A DNA stretch of 64,000 nt from Paeniglutamicibacter psychrophenolicus. Lineage in GTDB: Bacteria; Actinomycetota; Actinomycetes; Actinomycetales; Micrococcaceae. Positions 43,449-58,105 of this stretch are shown here, piece by piece. A program made the translations under genes and the position numbers. Position 1 is the stretch's first letter. Every line of letters begins with the position of its first letter. The stretch spans positions 3,700,443 to 3,764,442 of the forward strand of contig NZ_JAGIOE010000001.1 of the NCBI RefSeq assembly GCF_017876575.1. Direction: 5' to 3'. The notes beneath the pieces are model-generated. The model was not told the DNA's origin. It saw only the letters and a program-made list of their open reading frames with translations, and made no database searches.

Positions 43449-44441
43449 CTATGGCTTGGCGGCGACGGTTTGGGAAAAATTGAGCGTCGGTTCGACGGCG
43501 TGTTCCTGGTGCGGGTGTGCCAGCCACCAGGCAGCGCATGCCGCGCGCCAGGAATCCAGGTCGGATTCGTCGCCGTTGACGGTGATGGCATCGCCATTGA
43601 CCGAGGCCAGTGCGCCGCCGCAGCGGATGCCGAAGCCGGTGACCTCCACCACGGGGTAATTCTCGTAGAGCCCGGAGAGGTCCGCGATGATGTAGTCGGG
43701 ACGCTCCGCGGTGCGGGCGGCCAGGGCCGAGCGGGCCGAGTCAACCCCGGTGAGCACCAGGACGGTGTTGTAGCCGGCGTTGTTGCCGCCGAGGATGTCG
43801 GTGTCGAGCCGGTCCCCGACCACCAGCGGCCGGGTGGCCTCGAAGGTTTCGGCCGCGCGGCGGAAGAGCAGTGGTTCGGGCTTGCCTGCCACCAGCGGCT
43901 GCACATTGGTGGCGGCGCTGACGGCCTCAACCAATGCGCCGTTGCCGGGGGCGATGCCCTCGGCGCGCGGGATGGTCCGGTCGGTGTTGGTGGCAACCCA
44001 GATCGCACCGCCATTGATCGCGAATGCCGCTTCGGCAAGGTCCTTCCAGCCAAGGGAAGGGTCGAAGCCCTGGATGACGCCCTGGGGCAGGTCGCGATGG
44101 CTGGCGACGATTTCCATGCCGAAGGAGCTGACGCAGTCGCGCAGGTAGGCGCTTCCCACGACCAAGACCTTGGAGCCCAGGGGTAGTTCTTGTGCAAGGA
44201 GCTCGGCTCCGGCGTCTGCAGAACCAAATACTTGTTCTGCAGACGCCGGGGCACCCAGCTGAATCAGGTGCTCGGCGACGGCACCCGGTGACCTGGAGGC
44301 GTTGTTGGTGACATACGCCAGGGAAACCGAGTTTTCATCCAATCGGTTCAAGGCCTCGATGGCCTTGGGGATTGCACCGTCGCCGGCATAGACGACGCCG
44401 TCAAGATCGGCGAGCAGCGCGTCAAAACCTGAGATCAGCAT
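43449..44441 (-). CDS. HAD-IIA (NagD-like) phosphatase
   Basis: 330 residues. Motif I is LADLDGVVYAGDG near residue 10, motif II AYVTNNASRSPG near 40, motif III/IV VVGDRLDTDILGGNNAG near 220. The cap is of type C2, as in NagD and 4-nitrophenyl phosphatases. It removes phosphate from small sugars or nucleotides; glycerol 3-phosphate phosphatase is the activity known for Rv1692, its likely orthologue by position. The C-terminal region past 270 is an unusual extension. Confidence 0.9.
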   Translation of the reverse strand: MLISGFDALLADLDGVVYAGDGAIPKAIEALNRLDENSVSLAYVTNNASRSPGAVAEHLIQLGAPASAEQVFGSADAGAELLAQELPLGSKVLVVGSAYLRDCVSSFGMEIVASHRDLPQGVIQGFDPSLGWKDLAEAAFAINGGAIWVATNTDRTIPRAEGIAPGNGALVEAVSAATNVQPLVAGKPEPLLFRRAAETFEATRPLVVGDRLDTDILGGNNAGYNTVLVLTGVDSARSALAARTAERPDYIIADLSGLYENYPVVEVTGFGIRCGGALASVNGDAITVNGDESDLDSWRAACAAWWLAHPHQEHAVEPTLNFSQTVAAKP

Positions 44442-44456
44442 GGGTGAATCGAATTC

Positions 44457-47009
44457 CTAGCGTTCGTCGTTTTCGTCCTGGTCGATGACCGGGGACGCTC
44501 CGTTGGGTTCCTCGGCGACAGGTGCTTCCTCGTCGAGTTCCGGGTTCGTTTCCTCGGCCGGATCGTTGAGCGATTCGGCTTCGACAACCTCGACGGCGTC
44601 TTCATCGGCCAGTGATTCGACGGCTTCGTCCGACGGGGTTTCCGCGTCGTCTTCTGCCTTGGCGGTTTCCGGCTCCACGATGTCGCGGGCACGCGGGCGG
44701 CGTGCATCGGTTTCGTCGTCTTCACCGAGGTCGATGATATCCGGTTCGGCGAATTCGCCGGTGCCGAGGGCTTCCTCTGCCACCGAGATCTGCTTGCGCC
44801 AGGTTGCGGCTTCCTCGCCGCGACCCAGGTTCTCCAGTGCGTCCGCATATGCGGAGAACAGACGCGGGCTGTAGCTGAACGCGCGGTTCAGGTCCAGCTG
44901 CGGGATCTCGAGTTCCGCCAAGGCAGCCTCGAGGTTGCCCAAGTCGTGCTGGGCACCCGCAGCAACCATGGCCATTTCGACCTTGCCGTTGGTATCCAGG
45001 GTCTCAACGACTTCGCTGTGTGCAATTTCCAGCGTCTTTTCCGGACGACCGATGCCGCGTTCGGCGTCGGCAATCAGTGGAAGGTGCAGGTTGGAACCGC
45101 TGATGCGGCGGTGCGTGCGGAACTCGCGCAGGGCTTCGGCAAACTCGCCGGCAGCATATGCGGCCAGGCCGACTGCTTCGCGAACCACTGCCACGCGGCC
45201 GCCACGACGGCTGGCTGCGATGGTGTGCTCGTAGGCAAGCTGCGGATCGATATCGATCAAGCGGCCGGCCATGACCAGGTGCTTGGAAACCCATTCGTTG
45301 TTCGTATCGTCAAGGTAGCGCAGTTCCGCACGGGTGATGCGGTCAAGTTCCTTGCCGGTTACGTCATCATCGATTTCCGGGGAACGGCCACGTTCCGGGC
45401 TGTTCGAGCTACGCAGGTCTGCCGGGTTGTGGTTACGGCGTGCGGTCTCTTCGTCGCGCAGCGCCTCGAGGTCAGCAGTGCTGGTCTTGGTGCGCGGCTT
45501 GAATCCGCCACGGTCTTCACGAGGCTTGAACCCACCGCGATCTTCACGGGGCTTGAAGCCGCCACGGTCTTCGCGGGGCTTGAAGCCGCCTTCACGACGG
45601 TCTCCACCCTGGAAACCACCGCGGTCGTTGCCGCCGCGGAATCCTCCACGGTCTTCGCGGGGCTTGAAGCCGCCTTCACGACGATCGTCGCCGCCACGGA
45701 AACCGCCGCGATCTTCGCGGGGCTTGAAACCGCCTTCACGACGGTCCCCACCCTGGAATCCACCGCGATCTTCGCGAGGCTTGAAGCCGCCTTCACGGCG
45801 ATCGTCGCCGCCACGGAAACCACCGCGGTCTTCACGGGGCTTGAAACCGCCTTCACGGCGATCGTCGCCGCCACGGAAACCGCCGCGGTCGTTGCCGCCG
45901 CGGAATCCTCCACGGTCTTCGCGAGGCTTGAAGCCGCCTTCACGACGGTCTCCACCCTGGAAACCGCCGCGATCTTCGCGGGGCTTGAAACCGCCTTCAC
46001 GGCGATCGTCGCCGCCACGGAAACCGCCGCGGTCTTCACGGGGCTTGAAGCCGCCGCGGTCATCGCCGCCACGGAATCCACCGCGATCTTCGCGGGGTTT
46101 GAAGCCACCTTCACGACGGTCGCCACCCTGGAATCCACCGCGGTCTTCGCGGGGCTTGAAGCCGCCTTCGCGACGGTCGCCACCCTGGAAACCGCCGCGG
46201 TCGTTACCGCCGCGGAATCCACCGCGATCTTCCCGGGGCTTGAAGCCGCCTTCACGGCGATCGTCGCCGCCACGGAATCCACCGCGGTCTTCACGGGGCT
46301 TGAAGCCACCTTCACGGCGATCGTCGCCGCCACGGAATCCACCGCGGTCTTCACGGGGCTTGAAGCCACCTTCACGACGGTCGCCACCCTGGAAACCACC
46401 GCGGTCGTTGCCGCCGCGGAATCCACCGCGATCTTCGCGGGGCTTGAAGCCACCGCGGTCATCGCCGCCACGGAATCCACCGCGGTCTTCGCGGGGCTTG
46501 AAGCCGCCTTCGCGACGGTCGCCACCCTGGAATCCTCCACGGTCGTTGCCGCCGCGGAATCCTCCACGGTCTTCGCGGGGCTTGAAGCCGCCTTCTCGGC
46601 GGTCTCCACCCTGGAATCCGCCACGGTCTTCGCGGGGCTTGAAGCCGCCTTCGCGACGGTCGCCACCCTGGAATCCTCCACGGTCGTTGCCGCCGCGGAA
46701 TCCTCCACGGTCTTCGCGGGGCTTGAAGCCGCCCTCACGGCGGTCGCCGCCCTGGAATCCACCGCGGTCTTCACGGGGCTTGAAACCGCCACGGTCATCG
46801 CCGCCACGGAATCCACCGCGATCTTCGCGGGGCTTGAAGCCGCCTTCTCGACGGTCGCCGCCCTGGAATCCACCACGGTCTTCGCGCGGCTTGAAACCAC
46901 CCGCATTGCGATCGTCGCCACCGCGACGGAAGCCTCCGCTGTTGTTCGACTTAGAATCATTCCGGTCGCGGTTGTCCTTCGACCCGAAGCCCTTGTTTTC
47001 GTTTGACAC
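44457..47009 (-). CDS. RGG-like repeat protein with TPR-like C-terminal domain
   Basis: 850 residues from the GTG at 47009 (AGAGGA lies 10 bases upstream). Residues about 25-510 are made of repeats of the form GGFKPREDR-GGF(R/Q)GG(D/N)(D)R(RE); the FKPRED word occurs about 23 times. The result is an Arg/Gly/Asp/Phe-rich disordered region resembling RNA-binding RGG boxes. Residues about 540-790 form helical TPR-like repeats (HLVMAGRLIDIDPQLAYEHT, GLAAYAAGEFAEALREFRTH), and the tail is very acidic. The TPR part matches the conserved gene before nagD-tlyA-nadK in actinobacteria (Rv1691). The repeats at DNA level are 57-60 bases long and nearly identical. Confidence 0.8.
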   Translation of the reverse strand: MSNENKGFGSKDNRDRNDSKSNNSGGFRRGGDDRNAGGFKPREDRGGFQGGDRREGGFKPREDRGGFRGGDDRGGFKPREDRGGFQGGDRREGGFKPREDRGGFRGGNDRGGFQGGDRREGGFKPREDRGGFQGGDRREGGFKPREDRGGFRGGNDRGGFQGGDRREGGFKPREDRGGFRGGDDRGGFKPREDRGGFRGGNDRGGFQGGDRREGGFKPREDRGGFRGGDDRREGGFKPREDRGGFRGGDDRREGGFKPREDRGGFRGGNDRGGFQGGDRREGGFKPREDRGGFQGGDRREGGFKPREDRGGFRGGDDRGGFKPREDRGGFRGGDDRREGGFKPREDRGGFQGGDRREGGFKPREDRGGFRGGNDRGGFRGGDDRREGGFKPREDRGGFRGGDDRREGGFKPREDRGGFQGGDRREGGFKPREDRGGFRGGDDRREGGFKPREDRGGFRGGNDRGGFQGGDRREGGFKPREDRGGFKPREDRGGFKPREDRGGFKPRTKTSTADLEALRDEETARRNHNPADLRSSNSPERGRSPEIDDDVTGKELDRITRAELRYLDDTNNEWVSKHLVMAGRLIDIDPQLAYEHTIAASRRGGRVAVVREAVGLAAYAAGEFAEALREFRTHRRISGSNLHLPLIADAERGIGRPEKTLEIAHSEVVETLDTNGKVEMAMVAAGAQHDLGNLEAALAELEIPQLDLNRAFSYSPRLFSAYADALENLGRGEEAATWRKQISVAEEALGTGEFAEPDIIDLGEDDETDARRPRARDIVEPETAKAEDDAETPSDEAVESLADEDAVEVVEAESLNDPAEETNPELDEEAPVAEEPNGASPVIDQDENDER
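45480..46935 (-). repeat. Tandem 57/60-bp coding repeat array
   Basis: The unit encodes FKPRED-type repeats in the leftward gene. About 23 full units with variants GGFQGGDRRE, GGFRGGDDR and GGFRGGNDR alternate in mixed order. Near-identity of units implies recent expansion by slippage or unequal recombination. Because the unit length is a multiple of three and lacks stops in any frame, long false open frames appear on both strands here. Confidence 0.9.
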
Positions 47010-47666
47010 TAGATGTGTTCCTCTCAAAAGGGTCTTCAGTTTTGGACCCCACGCATGAATCAGTGGACCTCCGCATCTCACGGAAGCCCACGCTAAAATC
47101 TTTTTGCCCTCACCAGGGCATTGAACGCCTGCATCTATCTTAGTCGAGGGTACCCAGTCGCCTCCGTGATTTACACCAATAGTGCGCAACGCAACTGATC
47201 CATACTACGGCAACAGAATGCCAACCATCTCGAGGAATACTCGTCCACTCGGCCCTTATGGAGCCAAATTGCCAATCACATGTATGCGAAAGACCGCTCG
47301 GGATCAAAAGCGCAGAGCCCCCCGAACAATCAGATGAATTGATTCACCTAACGCGGAAACTGGTTTCCGGCCAGGGCATACAAATTGAGGTGAGAGTTAC
47401 TTTGGGTTGTGGCAGCTATCGTCACACACATCATTTGGTGGCACTCCGCTTTTCGTTGATGACATCCGCCCTTGCCAGCACAGTTTTTTAGAGTTCGCGA
47501 TGCTACGGCGTAAACGACCATGCGCCGGGAAGCATAAGCGCAGGAATAGGCAGATCTACATTCAGAATATTCACCAAACGCGCTCAAAAAGGCGCTGTGG
47601 CAATTAGACGATGGCTTCTTCGGTGCCAAACCACGTTTTTGGCGTTATTAAGGATGCTTAAACATC
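47010..47666. other. Gene-free region between rRNA terminator and the repeat-protein gene
   Basis: About 650 bases of lower GC than the surroundings. The open frames have no ribosome sites or recognisable sequence. The promoter of the repeat-protein gene must lie in the left part, but I cannot point to a convincing -35/-10 pair. Confidence 0.5.
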
Positions 47667-47697
47667 GGAACCCCCAAGCCAGGGGCCTGGGGGTTCC
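47667..47697 (-). terminator. Terminator of the rRNA operon
   Basis: Leftward, GGAACCCCC pairs with GGGGGTTCC around a 13-base loop, just downstream of the 5S gene. Confidence 0.8.
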
Positions 47698-47707
47698 GGG
47701 ACAAGTT

Positions 47708-47825
47708 GTCCGGCGGTGACCTACTCTCCCACACCCTCCCGAGTGCAGTACCATCGGCGCGGTGGGTCTTAGCTTCCGGGTTCGGTATGGGACCGGGCGT
47801 TTCCCCCACGCTATGACCGCCGTAA
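47708..47825 (-). rRNA. rrf: 5S ribosomal RNA
   Basis: About 118 bases. The leftward sequence begins GTTACGGCGGTCATAGCGTG and ends GTCACCGCCGGAC. It contains the conserved CCGAACCCGGAAGCTAAG loop. Confidence 0.95.
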
Positions 47826-48000
47826 CTCTAGCCACGCACGCCCCGGCGGTGCCGGGGGTGGTGAAAATCGGGTTACGACCACAATAGTGGTTGTTGTTGT
47901 TGTGGTTCCGCGAAAAACAATGGGTTGTTGTTTCGGGACCGCATAGTGGACGCAGCGTATCTTGCCACCCACCCCGCAAGGTGCTGTGGTGTTTGTGGTT

Positions 48001-53229
<5,229 letters not shown>

Positions 53230-53479
53230 AAAAAATACAGACACAACCAACACGACCCTGGAAAAAGGGTTGCGGGTTGCACCAAGTAAAAAAATCCCGG
53301 CAAATTGCCCCAGGCATCCACACGGGGGTGCGGACCCTGAAACCATTCACCAATAAAATAAATAAATTGGTATCAACAAATTTGGCACACTATTGAGTTC
53401 TCAAACAACAGACAGCTCCCGGTTCGGCATCCGTGCGATCAAATGATCAGTCGGTGTTTCTTCCGGGGTGATGTGTAAT
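53230..53479 (-). other. rRNA leader region
   Basis: Transcribed leader between promoter and 16S. It contains the TGTTTGAGAACTCAATAGTG word (leftward, about 53384-53403), typical of actinobacterial rRNA leaders and likely part of the antitermination box region. No gene is visible. Confidence 0.6.
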
Positions 53480-53508
53480 AATTTAATACATGTTCTTCGC
53501 GATGTCAA
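53480..53508 (-). promoter_or_regulatory. rRNA operon promoter
   Basis: Leftward, a perfect -35 TTGACA (53508-53503) is separated by 17 bases from TAAATT (53485-53480), a fair -10. It sits about 250 bases before the 16S 5' end. Confidence 0.75.
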
Positions 53509-53744
53509 ATCGGCTTTCCGCTGATTTTCATTTCGATAAACACATGATTTCTTTCAACGAATCAACGTTGTTAGAAGAATGTTTGTCATTCGCGGCTGGA
53601 AGCTTTTCGCTTGCCTTGGCCGCGGCGACTTAGAAAACAATACACAGGTTTTCCGGGCACGGCAAATCGTAGGTTCCTGCACCCAACAGCCGTGGAATCC
53701 CCCGTAATCAAGAGGATTTTGAACGATTCCGCACCCAAATAACG

Positions 53745-53800
53745 AAAAACCGGGGCGAGGTCGTTGCCGTGATCCACAGCACTTCCCTCACCCCGGTTTA
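53745..53800 (-). terminator. Terminator of tyrS
   Basis: Leftward, AAACCGGGGTGAGG pairs with CCTCGCCCCGGTTT (one G-T pair) around a loop and is followed by TTT. It lies about 35 bases after the tyrS stop. Confidence 0.8.
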
Positions 53801-53835
53801 TTGCCTTCAAAAAAACCCGGTAATACGTCGCCTAA

Positions 53836-55152
53836 TTACGCGACTTCAACAACGGCCAGATTCTTCTTTCCGCGGCGAACCAAGAGGTATCGGCCGTGCA
53901 AGAGATCGTCCCGGCTAACCACCGAATCGATGTCCGAGTACTTCACGTTGTTGATGTACGCACCGCCCTCGCTGACCGTTCGGCGTGCAGCCGACTTGGA
54001 TTCCGAAAGTCCCGATGCCATCAAGACGGAGATGATGTCCAGTTCTTCACCGTCGACGGTGGTGCTGTTCAGCTCCTGGGTCGCCGCACGCAACGTTGCC
54101 TCGTCCATGTCGCGCAACTCGCCCTGTCCGAAAAGAGCAGCCGAAGCGGCAATGACCTTTTCGGTGGCTTCGACGCCGTGAACCAATGAGGTTACGAGGT
54201 ATGCCAGCTCCTTCTGTCCCTTGCGTGCGAACGGACGATCGGCGACCTCCTGTTCCAGGGCTTCGATCTCCGCACGTGTCAGGAACGTGAAGATCTTCAA
54301 ACGCGCAGCAACATCGGCGTCGGCGGTGTTGAGCCAGAACTGGTAGAAGGTGTACGGGCTGCACATCTCCGCATCCAGCCAAATGGCGTTGCCTTCGGAC
54401 TTGCCGAACTTGGTGCCGTCGGAGTTGGTGATCAACGGCGTGCCGTAGGCGTAGGCGCTCTTGCCTTCAACCTTCCGGATCAGGTCCGTGCCGCTGGTGA
54501 GGTTGCCCCACTGGTCCGAGCCGCCGGTCTGCAGGGAGCAGCCGTACAGCTGGTGCAGCTTCAGGTAGTCGTAGCCCTGGAGGACCTGGTAGCTGAACTC
54601 GGTGTAGCTGATGCCCTCGTCGGAATTCAGCCGCGCGGCAACTGTTTCCTTCTTGACCATGGTGCCCACGCGGAAGTACTTGCCGACCTCGCGCAGGAAG
54701 TCGATGGCGCTCAGCTGCGCGGTCCAGTCCAGGTTGTTGACCATGCGCGCGGCGGACTCGCCCTCGAAGGACAGGAAGCGGGCGACCTGCGCCTGCAGCT
54801 TGCCGACCCACTCGGCCACGGTTTCCTTGGTGTTCAACACCCGCTCGGCGGTCTGGCGCGGATCACCGATCAAGCCGGTGGAGCCGCCGACCAGGCCCAG
54901 GGGCTTGTGGCCGGCCAGCTGCAGGCGGCGCATGTTCAGCAACTGGACCAGGTTGCCCAGATGCAGCGACGGCGCGGTGGGGTCGAAACCGCAGTAATAG
55001 GTAATGGACTCCTCGGAGAGCACCTTTTCCAGCTCGGCCTCATCGGTGGACACGTGGACCAGGCCACGCCACTTCAGCTCCTGCCAGATGTTGGCAAACG
55101 ACGGATCATTACTTTGTCCCACCAGTGCGGGATTCTGCTCAATTTCAGACAC
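53836..55152 (-). CDS. tyrS: Tyrosyl-tRNA synthetase
   Basis: 438 residues. The class I signature appears as YCGFDPTAPSLHLGNLVQ near 53-70. The KMSKS-equivalent KFGKSEGN is near 245. An S4-type anticodon arm-binding domain ends the protein (SKSAARRTVSEGGAYINN). It charges tRNA-Tyr with tyrosine. The gene follows the HelD-type gene by 29 bases in the same direction. Confidence 0.96.
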   Translation of the reverse strand: MSEIEQNPALVGQSNDPSFANIWQELKWRGLVHVSTDEAELEKVLSEESITYYCGFDPTAPSLHLGNLVQLLNMRRLQLAGHKPLGLVGGSTGLIGDPRQTAERVLNTKETVAEWVGKLQAQVARFLSFEGESAARMVNNLDWTAQLSAIDFLREVGKYFRVGTMVKKETVAARLNSDEGISYTEFSYQVLQGYDYLKLHQLYGCSLQTGGSDQWGNLTSGTDLIRKVEGKSAYAYGTPLITNSDGTKFGKSEGNAIWLDAEMCSPYTFYQFWLNTADADVAARLKIFTFLTRAEIEALEQEVADRPFARKGQKELAYLVTSLVHGVEATEKVIAASAALFGQGELRDMDEATLRAATQELNSTTVDGEELDIISVLMASGLSESKSAARRTVSEGGAYINNVKYSDIDSVVSRDDLLHGRYLLVRRGKKNLAVVEVA

Positions 55153-55181
55153 CCTACTAAATTAGCAGTCTCCGCGCCGGA

Positions 55182-57470
55182 TTACGCTTCCGTGTCAATG
55201 CCCGCCGGGATCGCGCCCTCGGCCAGGATCCGCAGCCGCTGGGTGGTTCGGGTCATGGCAACGTACAGGTCGCCGACGCTTCCCTCGACTTCGTCGATCA
55301 GTTCCTGCGGTTCGATCACGAGCACCACGTCGAACTCCAGGCCCTTGGCCTCGCGTGCGCCAAGCACCACGATGTCCTGGCTTAGTCCGCCGGAGCCTGT
55401 CCCCACGCGGCGGCCGAACTGCCCAACCACTGCGGCGCGCACCTGTGCCAGGCGAGGTTCCGGCACGATGACTGCCAACAGGCCGCCGTCGGCAATGGCC
55501 ACCTCGCCGGGCAGCACCTCGTGCAGCTTGGCCAGCAGCCGGCCGGGAGCCAGCCGGTCCACCAGCGGCGGCCACTGGCCCTCGCGCACGGCCTTGGGCG
55601 TGGAGATGGTCAGCCCCGCGGCGTGCGCGACCCGGGTTGCGGCTTCGGCGATCTGCATGGGGGTGCGGTAGTTGACGGTCAGTTCCTCGAGCGTGAAGCG
55701 CTCGGCCACGAACGGCTTCATGGCCTGGGCCCAGCTGTTGGCGCCGGAGGCCGAGGAGGTCTGGGCGATGTCCCCGACCACGGTGAAGGACTTCAGCGGG
55801 CAACGGCGCATCAGCAGGCGCCACTGCATCGGGGAAAGTTCCTGGGCCTCGTCAACCACCACGTGCCCGTAGGCCCAGTTCCGGTCGGCCACCGCGCGCT
55901 CGGCTGCGGTTTGGCGTGCCTCGGTCTCCTGGTTCATGGCGGCCAGGTCCTCGGCATCGACCAGTCCGTCGATGCCGGCGTTGAAGAGCATCTCGTTGAC
56001 GTTGCGCAGGGTCGCCTCGGCGTTTTCCACATCGCGCTTCAGTTGCGCCTCGACCCCGGCGTCCTTGTTGCCCACTGCCTTGAAATCGCCCAGCAGGTCC
56101 GCTGCCTCGTCCAGCAGCGGGACGTCCGACTCGGTCCACGGCGCCCCGGGCTCCCGGTGCAGCGCCTTGAGCTCCTTGGCATTCAGCTGCGGGGCGGCGG
56201 CCGCAAGCAGGTGCTCCTTGGCGAAGAGTTCCTCGAGCAGCGACTGCGGGGTCAGCGGCATCCAGCAGAGGTTCAGCGCGATGCGGACATCGCGCGATTC
56301 GCGCACTTCCTGGACAAGATAGCTGCGGTCCACGGCGTTGCCGGTGCCCGAGGAATCCTCGAGGACCTGCTGCAGCTGCTCGGCGAGCTCGCGCACCAGG
56401 GTCTTGGTGAAGATCTCGCGGGCCTCGTTGTGCGGCTTGCGGGAGGAACGTGCCCTCTCGCGCGCATGGCGCACCGCACCGCGGGTGAGCACCAGCCGGG
56501 TGCCCTCGACCACGACGCGGCGGTCCTCGGCCAGCAGCCGCTGGCGGTTGGACACGGCCCTGGCCACGACCTTGGCCATGAAGGCCTTGCCCTTGATGCG
56601 GGCGGCCTCGCGGCTGTGCTCGGGCACCGCGTGGATCCCGGGGTACAGCTCCCCCACCGAGGACATCACCACGCCGGTCTCGCCCAGCGAGGGCAGGACG
56701 CGTTCGATGTAGCGCATGAAGGAGTTCGAGGGGCCGACCAGCAGCACGCCGGCGCTCTTGAGCCGTTCGCGGTGTTCGTAGAGCAGGAAGGCCGCGCGGT
56801 GCAGCGCCACGGCGGTCTTGCCGGTGCCCGGCCCGCCCTGGACCACCAGCACCCCTGCCAGCGGGGAGCGGATGATCCGGTCCTGCTCGGCCTGGATGGT
56901 GCCCACGATGTCGCCCATGCGCCCGGTGCGCTTCTGGGTCAGGGCCGCCATCAGCGCGCCCTCGCCCTGCAGGCTGCCGTTTTCACTGAAGAGATCGGTG
57001 TCCAGGACCTCGTCGTCGATGCCCAGCACGGTGCGCCCGCGCAGCATCAGGTGCCTGCGTCGGCGCACGCCCTGGCGGTGCAGGGCGGTGGCCTGGTAGA
57101 AGGCCGCGGCCTCGGGGGCACGCCAGTCGACCATCAGCCGGGTGAGGTCCTCGTCGGTCATCCCGATGCGCCCGATGTAGCGCGGGGATCCTGCTTCCTC
57201 CCCGGCCCGGTTGGCGTCGTCGTCCAGGTCCAGCCGGCCGAAGACCAGGCGGTCCTCCACGGCGTTGAGCTGGGCCAGGCGGTCCTCGTAGAGTGCTGCG
57301 AAGGAGTCGCGTTCGGACACGTTCTGGATGGAGCCCTGCGGGCCGGTGCGGCGGGTGCGGGTCAGCTGCTCGACCTTCTCGGCGCGCAGCTCGTCAAGGC
57401 GGCTGTAGAGCATCGAAACGTAGTTGCGTTCGGCTTCGAGCTCCGGTTGAACGGTCGTGGACTCTGGCAT
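55182..57470 (-). CDS. helD: HelD-type RNA polymerase-associated ATPase (UvrD-like)
   Basis: 762 residues, typical for actinobacterial HelD. The N-terminal arm is a long charged coiled coil (LEAERNYVSMLYSRLDELRA) that reaches into the RNA polymerase channel in known structures. UvrD-like motifs follow: the Walker A GGPGTGKTAVALHR near 215, the DEAQ-type VVVDEAQELSPMQW, and the EAKGLEFDVVLV motif near the C-terminus. HelD family proteins remove stalled RNA polymerase from DNA, and some, such as HelR, give rifamycin tolerance; which type this is cannot be told here. It is upstream of tyrS. Confidence 0.9.
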   Translation of the reverse strand: MPESTTVQPELEAERNYVSMLYSRLDELRAEKVEQLTRTRRTGPQGSIQNVSERDSFAALYEDRLAQLNAVEDRLVFGRLDLDDDANRAGEEAGSPRYIGRIGMTDEDLTRLMVDWRAPEAAAFYQATALHRQGVRRRRHLMLRGRTVLGIDDEVLDTDLFSENGSLQGEGALMAALTQKRTGRMGDIVGTIQAEQDRIIRSPLAGVLVVQGGPGTGKTAVALHRAAFLLYEHRERLKSAGVLLVGPSNSFMRYIERVLPSLGETGVVMSSVGELYPGIHAVPEHSREAARIKGKAFMAKVVARAVSNRQRLLAEDRRVVVEGTRLVLTRGAVRHARERARSSRKPHNEAREIFTKTLVRELAEQLQQVLEDSSGTGNAVDRSYLVQEVRESRDVRIALNLCWMPLTPQSLLEELFAKEHLLAAAAPQLNAKELKALHREPGAPWTESDVPLLDEAADLLGDFKAVGNKDAGVEAQLKRDVENAEATLRNVNEMLFNAGIDGLVDAEDLAAMNQETEARQTAAERAVADRNWAYGHVVVDEAQELSPMQWRLLMRRCPLKSFTVVGDIAQTSSASGANSWAQAMKPFVAERFTLEELTVNYRTPMQIAEAATRVAHAAGLTISTPKAVREGQWPPLVDRLAPGRLLAKLHEVLPGEVAIADGGLLAVIVPEPRLAQVRAAVVGQFGRRVGTGSGGLSQDIVVLGAREAKGLEFDVVLVIEPQELIDEVEGSVGDLYVAMTRTTQRLRILAEGAIPAGIDTEA

Positions 57471-57559
57471 TCAGCACTCCGATGAGGTAACGAAATCGTG
57501 GACAGACCAGTTTACGCTCTGCGGCGCCGGCCAATTGACCGGGCCGGGCAACCGGCGGG

Positions 57560-58096
57560 TTAGACGAGCTGGAGGGAATGGACCTTCAGGCCGGCGAGCT
57601 TCTCGCGACCGCCCAGGCCCGCGAGCTCCAGGACCACCCCGACACCGACGACCTTGGCCCCGACCTTTTCCAGCAGCCGGGCCGCGGATCCGACGGTGCC
57701 GCCGGTGGCCAGCACGTCGTCGAGGATCAGCACCCGGGTGCCCGGGGCGACGTCGTCGCGGTGCAGTTCCAGGGTTCCGGTGCCGTATTCGAGCGTGTAT
57801 TCATCCCGGTGCACCGGCCGCGGCAGCTTGCCCGCCTTGCGGATGGTGATCATTCCGGTGCCGGTGGCGTAGGCGGCGGCCGCGGCCATCACGAATCCGC
57901 GGGCCTCGAGCCCGGCAATGACGTCGAATTGGCCGGCGAAGGGCGCGATGACCTCGTCGACGATTCGGCGCAGCCCGGCGGGGTCGGCAAACACCGGGGT
58001 CAGGTCCTTGAACGAGATACCCTCCGCGGGGTAGTCGGGGACGATGGCGCTCAGGCGGTCAAGGAGGTCGCTAATGCTTTCAGGCTCTGGAATCAC
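57560..58096 (-). CDS. apt: Adenine phosphoribosyltransferase
   Basis: 178 residues. The PRPP-binding motif is VLILDDVLATGGTVGSA; the N-terminal part has the PGISFKD-like PAEGISFKDLTPVF word. It salvages adenine to AMP with PRPP. The start GTG at 58096 is two bases short of a longer frame; no relA gene follows, unlike in mycobacteria. Confidence 0.94.
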   Translation of the reverse strand: MIPEPESISDLLDRLSAIVPDYPAEGISFKDLTPVFADPAGLRRIVDEVIAPFAGQFDVIAGLEARGFVMAAAAAYATGTGMITIRKAGKLPRPVHRDEYTLEYGTGTLELHRDDVAPGTRVLILDDVLATGGTVGSAARLLEKVGAKVVGVGVVLELAGLGGREKLAGLKVHSLQLV

Positions 58097-58105
58097 CCGT
58101 CAAGT

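Noticed and set aside
44946-47058. Very long open frames on the plus strand, and in a second minus frame, across the repeat array
   Set aside because: They arise because the 57-60-bp repeat unit has no stop in several frames. Only the leftward frame with a TPR domain and a ribosome site is plausible.
47258-47629. Short open frames between the rRNA terminator and the repeat-protein gene
   Set aside because: No ribosome site, no domain and no codon pattern typical of this genome.
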